From contig JAOPHQ010002286.1 of assembly GCA_030340625.1 (NCBI GenBank), positions 124,001-188,000 of the forward strand: DNA of 64,000 bases, given 5' to 3'. The notes under the pieces were generated by a model. The model searched no databases. It saw only the letters and a program-made list of their open reading frames with translations, and was not told the origin of the DNA. Origin of the DNA: Merluccius polli. Lineage: Eukaryota; Chordata; Actinopteri; Gadiformes; Merlucciidae. Positions 33,749-45,353 of the stretch are shown piece by piece (within the stretch, counting starts at the first letter, position 1; every line of letters begins with the position of its first letter). The translations under genes and the position numbers were made by a program.

Positions 33749-34390
33749 CTACTCCACCCCTCCCCTCCCCACGCTCTGCTCTCTTTAATTAATACGTGTC
33801 TGACCTATTTAGTTGCCATGCATTATTAAAAGCAGAGCCCTTCGGTGACTGCACGTGTCGTGCATTGCACTTCCTATATCCGTGTTGACGAGAGATGAAA
33901 CTTTAATTTCCTAGGGAGGGGGCACACAAGTCATTAGGACATCAGTAAGTTATAGACATTTCATGTATTGTAGTCTGGGAAACATACATACAGTAGTATT
34001 GGGCATAATCTGTGGTGCTCTGTGTCAACTATATGTCTTTCTACGCAGGCGAGAAATATCTGCCTGACTGTGTGCATGTTTAAAGTGATTGCAGTAAAAA
34101 TGGCAAAGAAAGAATTGGGTTGTATGGAATTTCACAAAAACAAAATGGCAATCAAGTGACTACAACAATAAACAACATCACAGATTTCATAGACTGATAT
34201 AATTGGGGGAGACGAACAGATCATGACAGCAGCATGAATCCACAGTGCCTCCTCTTCTTGTAACTGTCAGCACAGCACAACCAATGTCATTGAGTCTGAA
34301 TTAGCACAATTATACTTTGCCTTGATTCATTTTATCGTTATTATATCATGTGTATGACATTATATCACATTTGGCTTGGATCTCCCTTAT

Positions 34391-34391
<1 letters not shown>

Positions 34392-34434
<43 letters not shown>
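34392..34434. repeat. (GA)n microsatellite
   Basis: About 21 GA units; further GA-rich sequence follows to 34530. Confidence 0.95.
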
Positions 34435-34435
<1 letters not shown>

Positions 34436-35977
34436 GGTTGGGGTTATAAGTGACCATGAGCTATAAAGTAAGGATGAAGAGAAAGAAAGATAGAGAGAGA
34501 GACAGAGAGAGTGAAAGAGAGAGAGAGCTTTAACCTCTTTTTAAAACATCAGAGGTATACCAGAGGACACACACTAAACAGTGTGCACGTGCAAGGAATG
34601 AAGGAGAATTTAATGCAAAGCAAAGAATAAAATAAAAGGAGGAAAGAGGGCTCGTAGTTCATGTATTTATTCATTTATTTCAGTTTGTGCCGAGTAATTC
34701 AAACCAAAGCAAGCTGTGTAGTGGTAGGATGTCCGTAGGGTCGACAATACAATATTCCCTGCTGTGGCAATGCCAGTGCCTTGTCTTATGCATTCTGAAG
34801 TCAGTGACAAAATGCTGAAAAGGTCAAATGAAATGAAATTGCCCCTGATAGTATCAGAGTAGATGGGAGTACAGCAACCAGAAGCTTGAGAATATATATC
34901 CCATCTCGCCAACGGGGCCTTTCATACGGCTTTATGAAATGTCTCAATTGATTTATTTTAATGGGCAAAGAATACTTTTTAGGATGACAATAATAGCATG
35001 GCATATTAAGTTTTGTCTAATTTAGACTATAAGAGTATGACATATCAGCTGAAAAGAAAAAAGTCATCTGCCATTTTCCATCAGGCACTAGATAGTCCCT
35101 ATAGTCGCTGAAAAGTCTTAAAAAATAATGAGTCTCTCAACGTATAAAGTTAGGTTTTTCATTAAAAAAAACCTTTACAAACAATCACGCAAAATGAGCC
35201 CACACTCATATGTTGTAATACAGCTACAATTGTAGCTATTGCAGCTCTAAGTACCTCACTGAGGACTCCTCACCCACACTATTGTGGAAGGAACACAGCA
35301 GGAGAAGTGAGTTAGTACTTGATACGCTTACAGTACCATAATAAGTCTCTTTCCACATCTATAACTATACGGAATGCATGAATCTGCCTTTTGGCCCCTG
35401 AAGAACTCCCAAAACAACCTGCACTTCATAACAATGTAGGAAATACCTGGTGGCACGGAGCCACATGATCACTCCGCTATGAGAGCACAGTACACCACAG
35501 ATCCTCACTTCCCTCTTAATGGCAGTGGAGGACGCTGGCACTTTTCAAAATGTGTCTCCGATGAATCACACCATCATATCACTTGGTTCAAAGATCCTTT
35601 AATCTTATTCCTGACATCCAATTAAAATAAAATGGCCTCCAAATGTTGCCGCCCTCTGTGAGTGAGGCCTGGTGAGGAGAGAGGGGAACATTTGGGACTT
35701 CACAAGCCGGTATATGTAATTAAATAAAAGTTCAAGCAACCACAAAAAAGAAAACCGTCTCAGTGTACATACTGTACATAGTTTCCCACCCATGCCTCTT
35801 GGTTTTCTGAAAAAAGGCGCTGATGGAAACTGGGAGTGAGTGGAAGAGAGACGGGAGTCAATGTCCATATCACTTGGACCAGTGGTGCAGAAAATACAAC
35901 CATTACTTGGTGGCTGCGACCGGATGATAGATTCATGGCGACAAATGTTGACAATCCGATACTGTGTCACGTGTAAT

Positions 35978-36030
35978 GTCTGTGTGTGTGTGTGCATGCA
36001 TATAGATAAAAACACACACACACACTCACA
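35978..36030. repeat. (GT)n and (CA)n, short
   Basis: A GT run (about 35980-35994) and a CA run (about 36011-36025) 16 bp apart in opposite sense. Confidence 0.75.
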
Positions 36031-36878
36031 CATGTATGTAGGAATATGAATAACGCTTGTGTGTCTATCTTTCAGTCTGTCTTTCAGGGCTTTTCTCAAG
36101 ATGTACAGCAGTTCCACATGAGACGACCAGAGGCAGAATTACACAACGAGAGAAAAAATGTGTTGCTAAGTGTTTGCTTTTGAACGCTTGAGTAAACGTA
36201 TAGCATTTGAAATGATTTATTAAACAGGTGCACAGATGCCATGCTTCTCCCTAAATCGATGCTGGATTCTACCTGGGCTCGAGCCAGGCTTAGAGTGGAA
36301 CGACATGACGCCTAAACACAGTGAAACACATTAGTCTAACACTGACCCACAATGTAAAGGGTTTGACATTTCTCAATAATGCAATGCAGGCAGTGAGGGG
36401 AAGGGATTTTTTTCTTTTGGCTGGAGGTAATGGCTAAATGGAAGCCCCTGGTTAAGATATGTGTTACATAGAGACATGGGAGCAGCAGCTAGGAAAACAA
36501 CCTCTGACAAGGCTTCCGAAACTCATCTCAGGTGAGCTAAGGCGAGGCTACCGTGACCCAAGCTAAAGCTAAGTGTAAAGAATTTAATGAAATAAACTAA
36601 AATATAATAAAATAAAATACAAATGTATTTTATTCAATTGTATTAAATTGCATTACATGTTGACACTTCTGGACAACTAAACTATATAAGTGACACTCAT
36701 ACTTGTATACTTGTACTGTCAACTTATTTTTTACGTGATACCTGATGAAATCTAGGTCCATGTTTTTGTTTTTGTACATGACAAATACTGGACAAAAAAA
36801 ATCAAAGATGTGAGTCACTGAACAAATCATGTCCAATCGGCCAGCCTGCTTCTCACTACAGTGGTTGTTTATGATTAT

Positions 36879-36938
36879 CATTAGTCTTACAAATCAGACT
36901 TTAGATATGAACCTAAAGTCTGATATGTCAGACTAATG
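36879..36938. repeat. 26-bp inverted repeat, 8-nt loop
   Basis: Arms 36879-36904 and 36913-36938 pair at 24 of 26 positions around ATATGAAC. It may be a tiny foldback element or a transcribed hairpin. Confidence 0.75.
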
Positions 36939-37883
36939 AAATGGTAGACAAGCTCAGATCTGGTTGAATGGGGCGTTTCACTTTCTTTAGCTTAATATGT
37001 GTTTCTACCAATCATATTGCTGGAGGCACATAATTGCCGAAGACAAACGTGGCCATTACTAGTAAACTGTATAAAAGTGTCTGTAAAGGTTTCCAATCAA
37101 CACCGAGAGACACCGCAGACTGGCCATGGAGAAATACACTCATCAAAATCCCCTTCTTCATCATTCACTTGCGCAAATTAGTTTTCTTCGGTAGAATATC
37201 TCTGTAATGAAACAGGAAACAAGGCGTAACTCTGCCCCTTGCAGTTTCTGGTTTCAGGCCCTGGCTCTGTGCTGTCTCCCCCAGAAGTTCTGCTATACCA
37301 TAATAGGACTGCTGGATCTGAGATTATGACTTCATAGACAAACTCTAGCTCTAGCTCTAGCTTAGAGACAAAGAGAATAACAAACTGGCTTTCAAACCGC
37401 CGTCCCACCTCCATTATCCTCCATTAACAGTCTAGTCACTGACAGCCAATTCATACTCAACACTGTTACAGTGGGCTACAGTGAGAATAAGCAATGGCTG
37501 TCGATAATGTATCACCCAATGTGTTAAGTTACCTTTCCTTTTCAGCCCAGCTTGAAGGATGGAAGTAACTAATACCTTCATAGTCAATTGTGTCTGTTAA
37601 TGGCCTCAGTTCATTTGGAAAGACATGTTTGCACACTACACTCAATATAGTCCATCAACGGCAACACTGCAATAAATGTTCCATTATTAGTATTAATTAT
37701 ACAAAGTGTTTGGAGCGTATGTACAGTATATCCTGGAAGCGTCAATATGATGAATACCCTTTTAATTTTCCCCCGATCCCATTTACACTTTCCCCCGCTT
37801 TACACTTACATTCTTGCATAGTAATTAGTTGATTATCAAAACCAATGACCTATAATATGGTTCTCATCCCTTTCTCCCGGCAA

Positions 37884-37901
37884 CCCCCCCCCCCCCCCCC
37901 C
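37884..37901. repeat. C18 homopolymer
   Basis: Eighteen C residues. Confidence 0.95.
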
Positions 37902-38229
37902 GCTGAACCAGCAGTCGTAGTAGCTGATTAAATAGTTGCTAATTATTCAGGGTCAGCAATTTCACTTTTTGTCCCAATGAATTAAAAAATAAATTTGTCA
38001 AAATGAGGGGATAAAAAGCCCTATAGATAATTGAAAGTGCTTGTGTAATTTTATTTTACTTTATTTATTTTTGTATTCAACCTGCCACATTTTGTTAAAT
38101 CACATCACGTCATTCAGTGGCTGAAATCCAGGGTTTTTACGAGACACCGGAGTTGCCTGAGCTGAGGTAAACACTGGAGAGGAGCCAGGAGACGACTGGC
38201 AGGAAGGAGCTGAGCTCAACGGCATGCAG

Positions 38230-38320
38230 AAACGGGGGGGGTGGGGGGGTTAACGAGGAACGCAGCGAAAAGAGAGATGGATCAGAAAAAAATTAGACGG
38301 GGTGGGGGGGGCGGGGGGAT
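38230..38320 (+). repeat. G-rich tracts (possible G-quadruplex)
   Basis: Runs of 7-8 G at 38235-38250 and 38299-38318, separated by single T, C or A residues. Confidence 0.6.
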
Positions 38321-38638
38321 GAAAGAGGCCAGAGTCTCACAGGGAGAATAGGTACGACAGGCTGTCCCGCCTTCCTTCTTTCTGTCTGTAGCTGTATGAA
38401 ACGTCCCTCTGGTTCATGCCTGCACATCTCTCTCTCTCTCTCTTTGGATCTCGCAGGGCACTGATAGCAAACAGCATAGTGTTTCCCAAACTTTTAGACG
38501 CTTTCATGTGTTCAACTTGACATTACACGCACACATGCTGTGTTTTATTCACATGTAGATGCTCACACATGCACACACAGTCACAGATGTCATGTTTCCT
38601 GAGCACACCGACCACATTAAAAGGGAAGCATGTGCGCA

Positions 38639-38640
<2 letters not shown>

Positions 38641-38711
<71 letters not shown>

Positions 38712-38733
38712 CCTCCCTCCCTCCCTCCCTCCC
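38641..38733. repeat. (CT)n then (CCCT)n
   Basis: About 33 CT units (38641-38706) then about seven CCCT units (to 38733). Ser/Leu or Arg/Glu frames here are artefacts. Confidence 0.97.
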
Positions 38734-39166
38734 ATCCGTTCCTCCAGTTAGAGGGATTGGTTTTAAACAAGCATCCATGTCGTATACAGTACGAGACAAA
38801 CGAGTGTAACATTTAGCAGTAACAAGCTGGGCGGCCATTTTAACAGAACAACTGTCAGCTCCCCCAATTAGGTTTGATTAAGTTGCTTTTTGTTTCCGTT
38901 CGGCGTGATCAACAAGAGCGGGCGGATGGGGAAAACAATGTATGATCATGTCTGCATGAAGGTCAGCCTCATTAGGCTATGGAGTACATAGGGCTGTCTC
39001 CTCTAGCACAACCGCACTACTGCATTGTCTCTCGTTGAACCCTGTGCTTCTACATGCAACCGCCTGTCGTATAGTCCATACATAGGTAATAAAGATATAA
39101 AGGTAAATAGCAAAAGGTAATACATGCTGTTATTTAATCGTCGTCAAAACACATGATGACGATGTA

Positions 39167-39277
<111 letters not shown>

Positions 39278-39570
39278 ATGTTTCCAGGAATATTGGTCAT
39301 ATAAACTATTATTATCATCATGGCGATATAATAATCACAAGATGAGAAATGGGCAATTGTCGAGTGAATCAATAGCAGATAAGCTTCTACGGTCTTGATC
39401 GTGATATAACCATTATTATTAACATTATTAACAAATCAATGAAAAAAAAATCATGGGCAGGCCTACTTCATGGATGAACAAAATCAATTCTTCCACCAAT
39501 GTCTAGTAATTGGTGGAGTAACCCAGCAATGACTGCAAATGTCCATCGCATGTTGGACCGAAGTACTCAC

Positions 39571-39653
39571 AGCTCTCTATCTCCAGGGTGCAGTTCTGCT
39601 CGTCCAGGGGGTACCGCCGCAGGTCCATCATGCAGGCAGCGGTGGTCGTGATC
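39571..39653 (-). CDS. gabrb: GABA-A receptor beta subunit, 83-bp internal exon
   Basis: On minus, a CCCCTGCAG acceptor precedes 83 bases that end in a perfect GTGAGT donor. The exon encodes ITTTAACMMDLRRYPLDEQN plus CTLEIES in phase 1-in/phase 2-out, with one base before and one after 27 whole codons. This is the known 83-bp exon of vertebrate GABRB genes. It covers part of the extracellular ligand-binding domain, including the start of the Cys loop (C at DEQNC and the preceding MMDLRRYP strand). The subunit is part of pentameric chloride channels at inhibitory synapses. Beta1, beta2 and beta3 are identical here, so the paralog is undecided; I recall beta4-like subunits starting VTTTAA. Neighbouring exons lie outside the window. 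Confidence 0.96.
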
Positions 39654-40277
39654 CTGCAGGGGAAGACAGACAAACAGACAGACAAACACAGCGTCACACC
39701 ATTTTTGTTTTAGACTAGCATTCACACTCATCTCATGGGGATAACAGGATTATCCCACAAGCAACACTGAAAAAGAGCAGTCATCCGCTGAAATTATATT
39801 ATGGTATTATAAAATTAAACAAATATATAAATAAAATATAAAAAATAAAAGTATATATGTTATAGTATTATAATACAAATTGTAAAAAAAAAAATCATAA
39901 TTAAAAAATACATGGATGTGTTATTGTGATTGTGCGTAATATTTTTTATTGTATAGTGATTATCTATTTTATATCTATGTTCTGTGTAATTAACCACCAT
40001 ATTACATACTATACATAGGCCTATATAGACATTTAATTGCATAAGGAAATCTCCCTGTCAAGTGGCCTAGACATAAAAGGTCCCTATTGTGGCTAGTGGT
40101 CTCTCAAGCTTTAGGCTAGTCCAATAACGACCCCATAACCCTTATGGTCAGTGGACATACTGCTGTGTAATGGCATTTTCTTTTTATAGCCATGTTAAGA
40201 GTGCCCTCTTTAATGCTTTGCTTCCATATGATGTCATTGAATATAGATAAAGTTAACATCAGGAGGAAATTGATATC

Positions 40278-40279
<2 letters not shown>

Positions 40280-40321
<42 letters not shown>
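40280..40321. repeat. (GA)n microsatellite
   Basis: About 20 GA units. Confidence 0.95.
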
Positions 40322-40324
<3 letters not shown>

Positions 40325-40724
40325 ATTGTAATTGGCTGCTAACATATGACCTGTTAATAGTCTTCCCAATGTCAGAGCACGAGAGATAAAGAGATAACGA
40401 AACATATAAAAGACCCATTCACAAACAAGATAGTATAGTCGTCAAAAGGAATGGAAGAAATGGATCAAATCCAGTCTTGCTGCATTAGCGTCTTAGTGCT
40501 GATGATGAGCCACAGGCCTTGTGAGAGTGGAAATTCAACATTACAGACGACATCACATGATATCACATGAAGTCATTTAGCAGACTACGCTTGCAAAGCA
40601 ACTTACATGTGAGGCTGAGAACAACCAAAGCAGAAGATACAAAAATAGTGATAGTGCTGCACAACCTACTTTAAAAAAACAAATGAACAGAGAACAGAGT
40701 AGCCATAGGAAATAGAGACCGGCG

Positions 40725-40780
40725 TTGAAAAACACTGTACAAGACTACATTTAGATGTAGTCTTGTACAGTGTTTTTCAA
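40725..40780. repeat. Perfect 26-bp inverted repeat, 4-nt loop
   Basis: Arms 40725-40750 and 40755-40780 pair at every position around TTAG. The right arm runs into CAGTGTTTTTCAATCTGTGGG, a phrase like hAT MITE termini. Confidence 0.9.
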
Positions 40781-41139
40781 TCTGTGGGTACTGCAGGTTG
40801 TACGTAGGAGTTTTTTCTCGAAACAGACAAATTTCCAATAATAGTACAAATAAGATAGATCATTGAAAATACATATATTATACATATTATTATATAGTAT
40901 TAAGGTTATTATTTAAAAAATGGTGTCACTTTGTGCATTCCATCATATCGTTTTCCATTGTAATGTTTTCCATTGAGTAATTTTTGTTAGCTAATACACA
41001 CACTGGGAACATAAGCAGCGTTGCTGAATTTTTCTTTCCACTGTTTCCCACTGGCCGTGGCCTTCTTGCAGTAATAATTGTGTATAAAGGGGGCGCTGGC
41101 ACTTTTGGCATATACTAAGGAGCAGGTAGGGGATATACA

Positions 41140-41230
41140 TCTTGCTCAAGGAGGCCTACAAGTAGACACATTGGGGTTCAAACCCACAATCTTTACAGCT
41201 GCAGGTCAACCACCACTAAACTATCCTGCT
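41140..41230 (-). repeat. tRNA-derived SINE remnant
   Basis: On minus, TAGTTTAGTGGTGGTTGACC (A-box-like) is followed by GTGGGTTTGAACCCCAATG (B-box-like) at normal spacing. The adjoining CTTGCTCAAGG phrase is common in fish SINE bodies. Confidence 0.45.
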
Positions 41231-41241
41231 ATCTACTAGAC

Positions 41242-41506
41242 CAGTGGTTTCCAACCTTTGACTTTAAAAAAAATATAACAATTAATTTTGCAGTAATCAA
41301 CGATGCCTTTGTGTACTGTTACAAACATTGAGCGAACAAAAAACTGCAACAACATTTGGGGCTAAACTTAATGAAATAGTAACCCATTGAAACATGAACT
41401 AACACTGAAACATAATTCAATGTTAATTTGTGGGCTTCTTTCTAAAGATTAAGGTTTGGCATATACCCTGCAATATGGGTCGCGACCCACCAGTTGAGAA
41501 TCATTG
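41242..41506. mobile_element. hAT-like MITE remnant
   Basis: It starts CAGTGGTTTCCAACC and ends GTTGAGAATCATTG, imperfectly inverted, with a GGGTCGCGACCC core near the right end. No 8-bp duplication survives. Confidence 0.4.
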
Positions 41507-43729
41507 GTATACAGTCACTTTTGTCGTCAGGTCTATATGTATGGAGCTATATGTAGTCTATTTGTAGCTATATGTGTTATACTGTTCTGTAATATGTCAT
41601 TTGTTTAGAAATAGAAAGCTAGTGAACAGATGCACTGGCCTGAGGGCAAAGGTTGTGGGGGGCATCGTGGTGGTGGTGGTGGTTGTTGGCAATTATGTGG
41701 CTAAATCTGTTCCCAGTTGCAGCATTGTTTGGGTAATCCTGCTGGGGGTGTGTTGTCAGACACATACCATGAAGGTGCATCATAGCAATTCAAATGCAGG
41801 GGGAAGCAAAACAATCTGCGGGACATGTTTGAATGTTTTATGATCGCTGTTAATAATACAATATTAGAGTCGGTGTATCATTACATGTATTAACTGTTGG
41901 TCTATATAGGCTTTCTTGCGTGTGAAGCGTAAACTCATCGTTAACATTTGCTTGTAGCTCAGTTTGTAACTTTGAGTCAGAATAATTTTATTACAGATCA
42001 GGCTTTTGTTAGGCAAACAAAGTTCAGTTCTGATGTCTCTCTTCTTCTACATATGATAGCAGTCACGATTTTCATAGGCATGTGTTTTTTTTCCCAAAGA
42101 GAAGTGAATTTCATGATGAAAAATGGGTGAAGAACCATCTGGAACGGTAAAACACAGCAGTAAACAGAATACCAGATGAGAGAATAACAGAGAAAGCCCA
42201 GAGAGGGAAGTCTGGGCTTCCCTGCTTAAGCTGCTGCCCCTGCGACCCGACCCCGGATAAGCGGAAAGAAGACGGACGGAGGGATGGAGAATAACAGAAC
42301 AATGAAGCGCCGTGTGTGGCAAAGCCCCGAGCACTGGTCCTACTGTTATTGTTATTGTGCAGATTTTTTCTTCATATTATTATTCCTCTTCCGGACTAAT
42401 TTCGATTCGCTACTAGTCCTACAACTGTATGAGTTGTAGGAGAAATTATATATCAAAATGTGCGTCTTCATTGGGATCGGTGTACTATTGACTTTCTTAC
42501 AATAATACGAATTTTTCGTGACGTAAGTCGCGAAAAACAGCGAAAAATGTCCCATAGAGAATGAATGGGAGGAGGTAAAAAAACGAAGACTTTTCGTACT
42601 GCCTACTGCTGTCTGGTGCTCTGGCATACTTTCACCTAGAGACTCCATTTGAACTTTAAACAGTAGACACAAGTCTTATGTATTTGGTGTATTATTCCAC
42701 GTTTTGATAGGTCATATAGTTTTTAATCAATCACTGATCAATGACCATGATCATTTGTGGAGAAATTATGAGATTATAATGGGTGTGTATTGCAAGGAAT
42801 GTTCGTGTCAGAGTGCATGAAATCATCGGTTAGAGTGGGAGAGAGCCCAAAATAAATCCTGATTTTTTTCTCTTTCCATGCTGCTCCTGGCCACAATTTA
42901 CACTCTACACACATGATTTTTTCCAAATTTGTAGACAAACTTGTTCTGTCTCTCACAATGTGCTCAAAAAATCAGAGAGACTTACAGAATTTGAATTAGC
43001 AGCCTCTAAGTGCGGCCAGTCTGTCTCTGCTCCTCATTGACTCCAATCCAAATATTTTCTGAGAGAAGCAGAACGGACCCCCGTTTTAAACTTGCAAGTG
43101 TCTCCAAAATATTTACTGTAGAAACACTGTAGAAACACCAAATCAGTTCAGGAAGTCCTTACAGTGATGATGGTCTGGTTTTTTTCTGATAGGAGCTACT
43201 GTTTTGTCAGAATAAGCCCAAATGTGAGACCAGTGCAGAGGCAGAAAAACACTCTTTTTCTCAACGTTTCTGTCTGCCTCAGCCTGGGGGGGCTATCTCG
43301 CGCATGTGTGCGCGTGATCTAATGACGGTTGATGACGTCGTCTATTGACAGTTGATACAAGAGGACTCCTATTGGTCAGTTTAACTGGTGCGAATTTTCT
43401 CGGGCTGTTGTCAGGCAAACCCTACAGATGACATCTGATTGGACGGCGGATACAAGAGGACTCCTATTGGTCACTCGGGTGATTTTGTTGTTTGGCCAGG
43501 TCTTACCGTTGATCATATCAGAGGTAAGAAATATGCTTTGTCTTTACAACACATCAGTTGTAGACAATAGTGAGATTAGTTTTGACTTTGTTACTCTGTC
43601 GTGTTTTGGCTATAATCATCTGAAACACATACACGGCCCGACACCATTTAAGATGGTGGCGGTGCACGGAAAACAGTGATTTAAGACGGCGGCGGCGGTA
43701 CATGGGAACTGCTTCCGGTAAAATCCGCC

Positions 43730-44148
43730 GTTTTGAATCTCAAATGGATCACTTGTTTATACACTCTTACACCAGTCAGCAAATATGCTACAGGTCCACA
43801 GTGGTGTGTTAACACCCACCGTACACACGCACACACACACACACGTATTTTTTTTCCAATAGCCCCGCAGTATATCGACTCGGCTGAAACACGGGAGGAC
43901 ACGCTGTATTTATCAAAGCTTGGTCGCCGTGCTTAGGCTACAAACACACTACGTTTTGAATCTCAAATGGATCATTTGTTCATACACTTTTACACCAGTC
44001 AGCAAATATGCTACAGGTCCACAGTGGTGTGTTAAAACCCACCGTACACGCGCACACAACACACACATGTTTTTTTGTTCTTTTTTCCAATAGCCCCGCA
44101 GTATATCGACCCGGCTGAAACGCGGGAGGACACGCTGTATTTATCAAA
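43730..44148. repeat. About 200-220-bp tandem duplication
   Basis: Units 43730-43952 and 43953-44148 both run from GTTTTGAATCTCAAATGG to GCTGTATTTATCAAA. They are about 90% alike. The first has an extra 25 bp at its end, and both contain a short CA run. Confidence 0.85.
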
Positions 44149-44195
44149 TTGATTGGGTCTTATTAGTCATACATTGTTACGTAGGTTTACAGCCG

Positions 44196-44367
44196 CCCCT
44201 ATTATTTTCTATGTACAACCTTTACATGTTGTCCGGATCCACGATGGGGACGAGTGGAAGACAGCGTTGAATACACACCTCGGACATTTTGAATACTTAG
44301 TCATGCCGTTCGGCCTAACCAACGACCCAGCAGTTTTCCAGGCACTTGTTAATGATGTCCTACGCGA
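44196..44367 (+). pseudogene. Gypsy RT fragment, left of ERV B
   Basis: VRIHDGDEWKTALNTHLGHF, EYLVMPFGLTNDPAVFQALV and NDVLRD, which is RT up to just before the YLDD box. It is cut by ERV B exactly at codon RD. Confidence 0.9.
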
Positions 44368-44753
44368 TGTTGCGAATTAATAACATGTATCATCAGGCTG
44401 TAAAATATCTGCACATAGCCAGGAGTAGAAATAAATATACAAGTTGTAGTAACTGCACCTCAACACATGATGGCGCCAAACAATATACTGGGGGCGGCGC
44501 TTAACGCTAGCCATTGTGCGTCATGGAGGCCACGCCTCCTGCCCAGAGGCATCCGGCGGAAACATCCGGTTAGGATCAGAATCGTTCAGGCAGACCTCCA
44601 GAGGGACGCGCGGACGATCTCTCCACGCGCGTGGCATTTACATTTACTTTCCCCACATGCTTGGTAGATTAAGATAACTAAACCTAAACAAATAAAGTGA
44701 GTTAAAAGCGATTCCTGTGTCGGCGGCCTCCTTCCTCGGAACACAACCCCACA
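44368..44753 (+). repeat. 5' LTR of ERV B
   Basis: 386 bp, with AATAAA near 44693. No difference from the 3' copy was seen. Confidence 0.93.
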
Positions 44754-44756
44754 ATC

Positions 44757-44777
44757 TGGTGACTTCCCGACGTGATT
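44757..44777 (+). promoter_or_regulatory. Primer-binding site, tRNA-Trp type with a 2-nt insertion
   Basis: TGGTGACTTCCCGACGTGAT matches the tRNA-Trp complement except for an extra TT after TGGTGAC. It starts three bases after the LTR. Confidence 0.6.
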
Positions 44778-45129
44778 CGAGGTGAACGGAGAGGCTTTGT
44801 TTGGGGCTGGAGAGCTTTCGCCACGCGACGGTGTACCCACTCGTCGCCTCTGTTACAAGCCGGCTATTAAACAGGTAAGCAGTTTCCTTTTGCTACGGCT
44901 AAAAACTGCATAGTTATCTATAGAATATTAGGTAACAGAGGTGACTAGCGGACGTTGTTGCAAAGCTTTGGTTCTCCGGTCCATAGTCGTTACAGTTAAG
45001 CCGAAGCAAAAATGAACAGGCGCTCATAACTCTTTTGGAATTAGTTAGATAATATTTAGTCGTTATTATATGACCATTACAAAACAAGCATGTGATCAGT
45101 ATTGTATTTGCGGGTATAAGCCCCAATAT
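44778..45129 (+). other. ERV B leader
   Basis: No coding signal is seen. A GT donor-like CAGGTAAGC at 44871-44879 could be the retroviral splice donor. Confidence 0.35.
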
Positions 45130-45323
45130 AGGTTCAAGTCCTGATGAGTTTAAAACTCCAAATTCTTTTTAAAAAGCGAGGTTCAAGTCCTGATGAGTTT
45201 AAAACTCCAAATTCTTTTTAAAAAGCGAGGTTCAAGTCCCGGGTTTAAGTCCCAATATAGGTTCAAGTCCTGATGAGTTTTAAATTCCAAATTCTTTTTA
45301 AAGAATCGTGGGTTCAAGTCCCC
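45130..45323. repeat. 49-bp tandem units
   Basis: Two nearly perfect 49-bp units (45130 and 45179), a partial one (45228), then a diverged fourth (45259), each starting AGGTTCAAGTCC. Confidence 0.9.
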
Positions 45324-45353
45324 AAAATGTTTTTTTTAATGTCAAAATGGTCA

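Larger units (their letters stand above)
39654..43500 (-). other. Probable GABA-A receptor beta intron, 5' of the exon
   Basis: No upstream exon is recognised. Besides the listed repeats, 40575-40640 contains TCATTTAGCAGAC...CAACTTACATG, a very common fish retroposon tail. Bases 42355-43260 look like a dispersed element (CCCATAGAGAATGAATGGG and similar phrases) with no coding capacity. AAGAGGACTCCTATTGGTCA occurs twice (about 43358 and 43456). Confidence 0.5.

Noticed and set aside
38523..38838. Arg/Glu- and Ser/Leu-rich frames
   Set aside because: They translate the CT/GA microsatellite in every frame.
39571..39653. Processed GABA-A receptor pseudogene
   Set aside because: Both splice sites are intact and no neighbouring exon sequence is attached, so it is a genuine intron-flanked exon.
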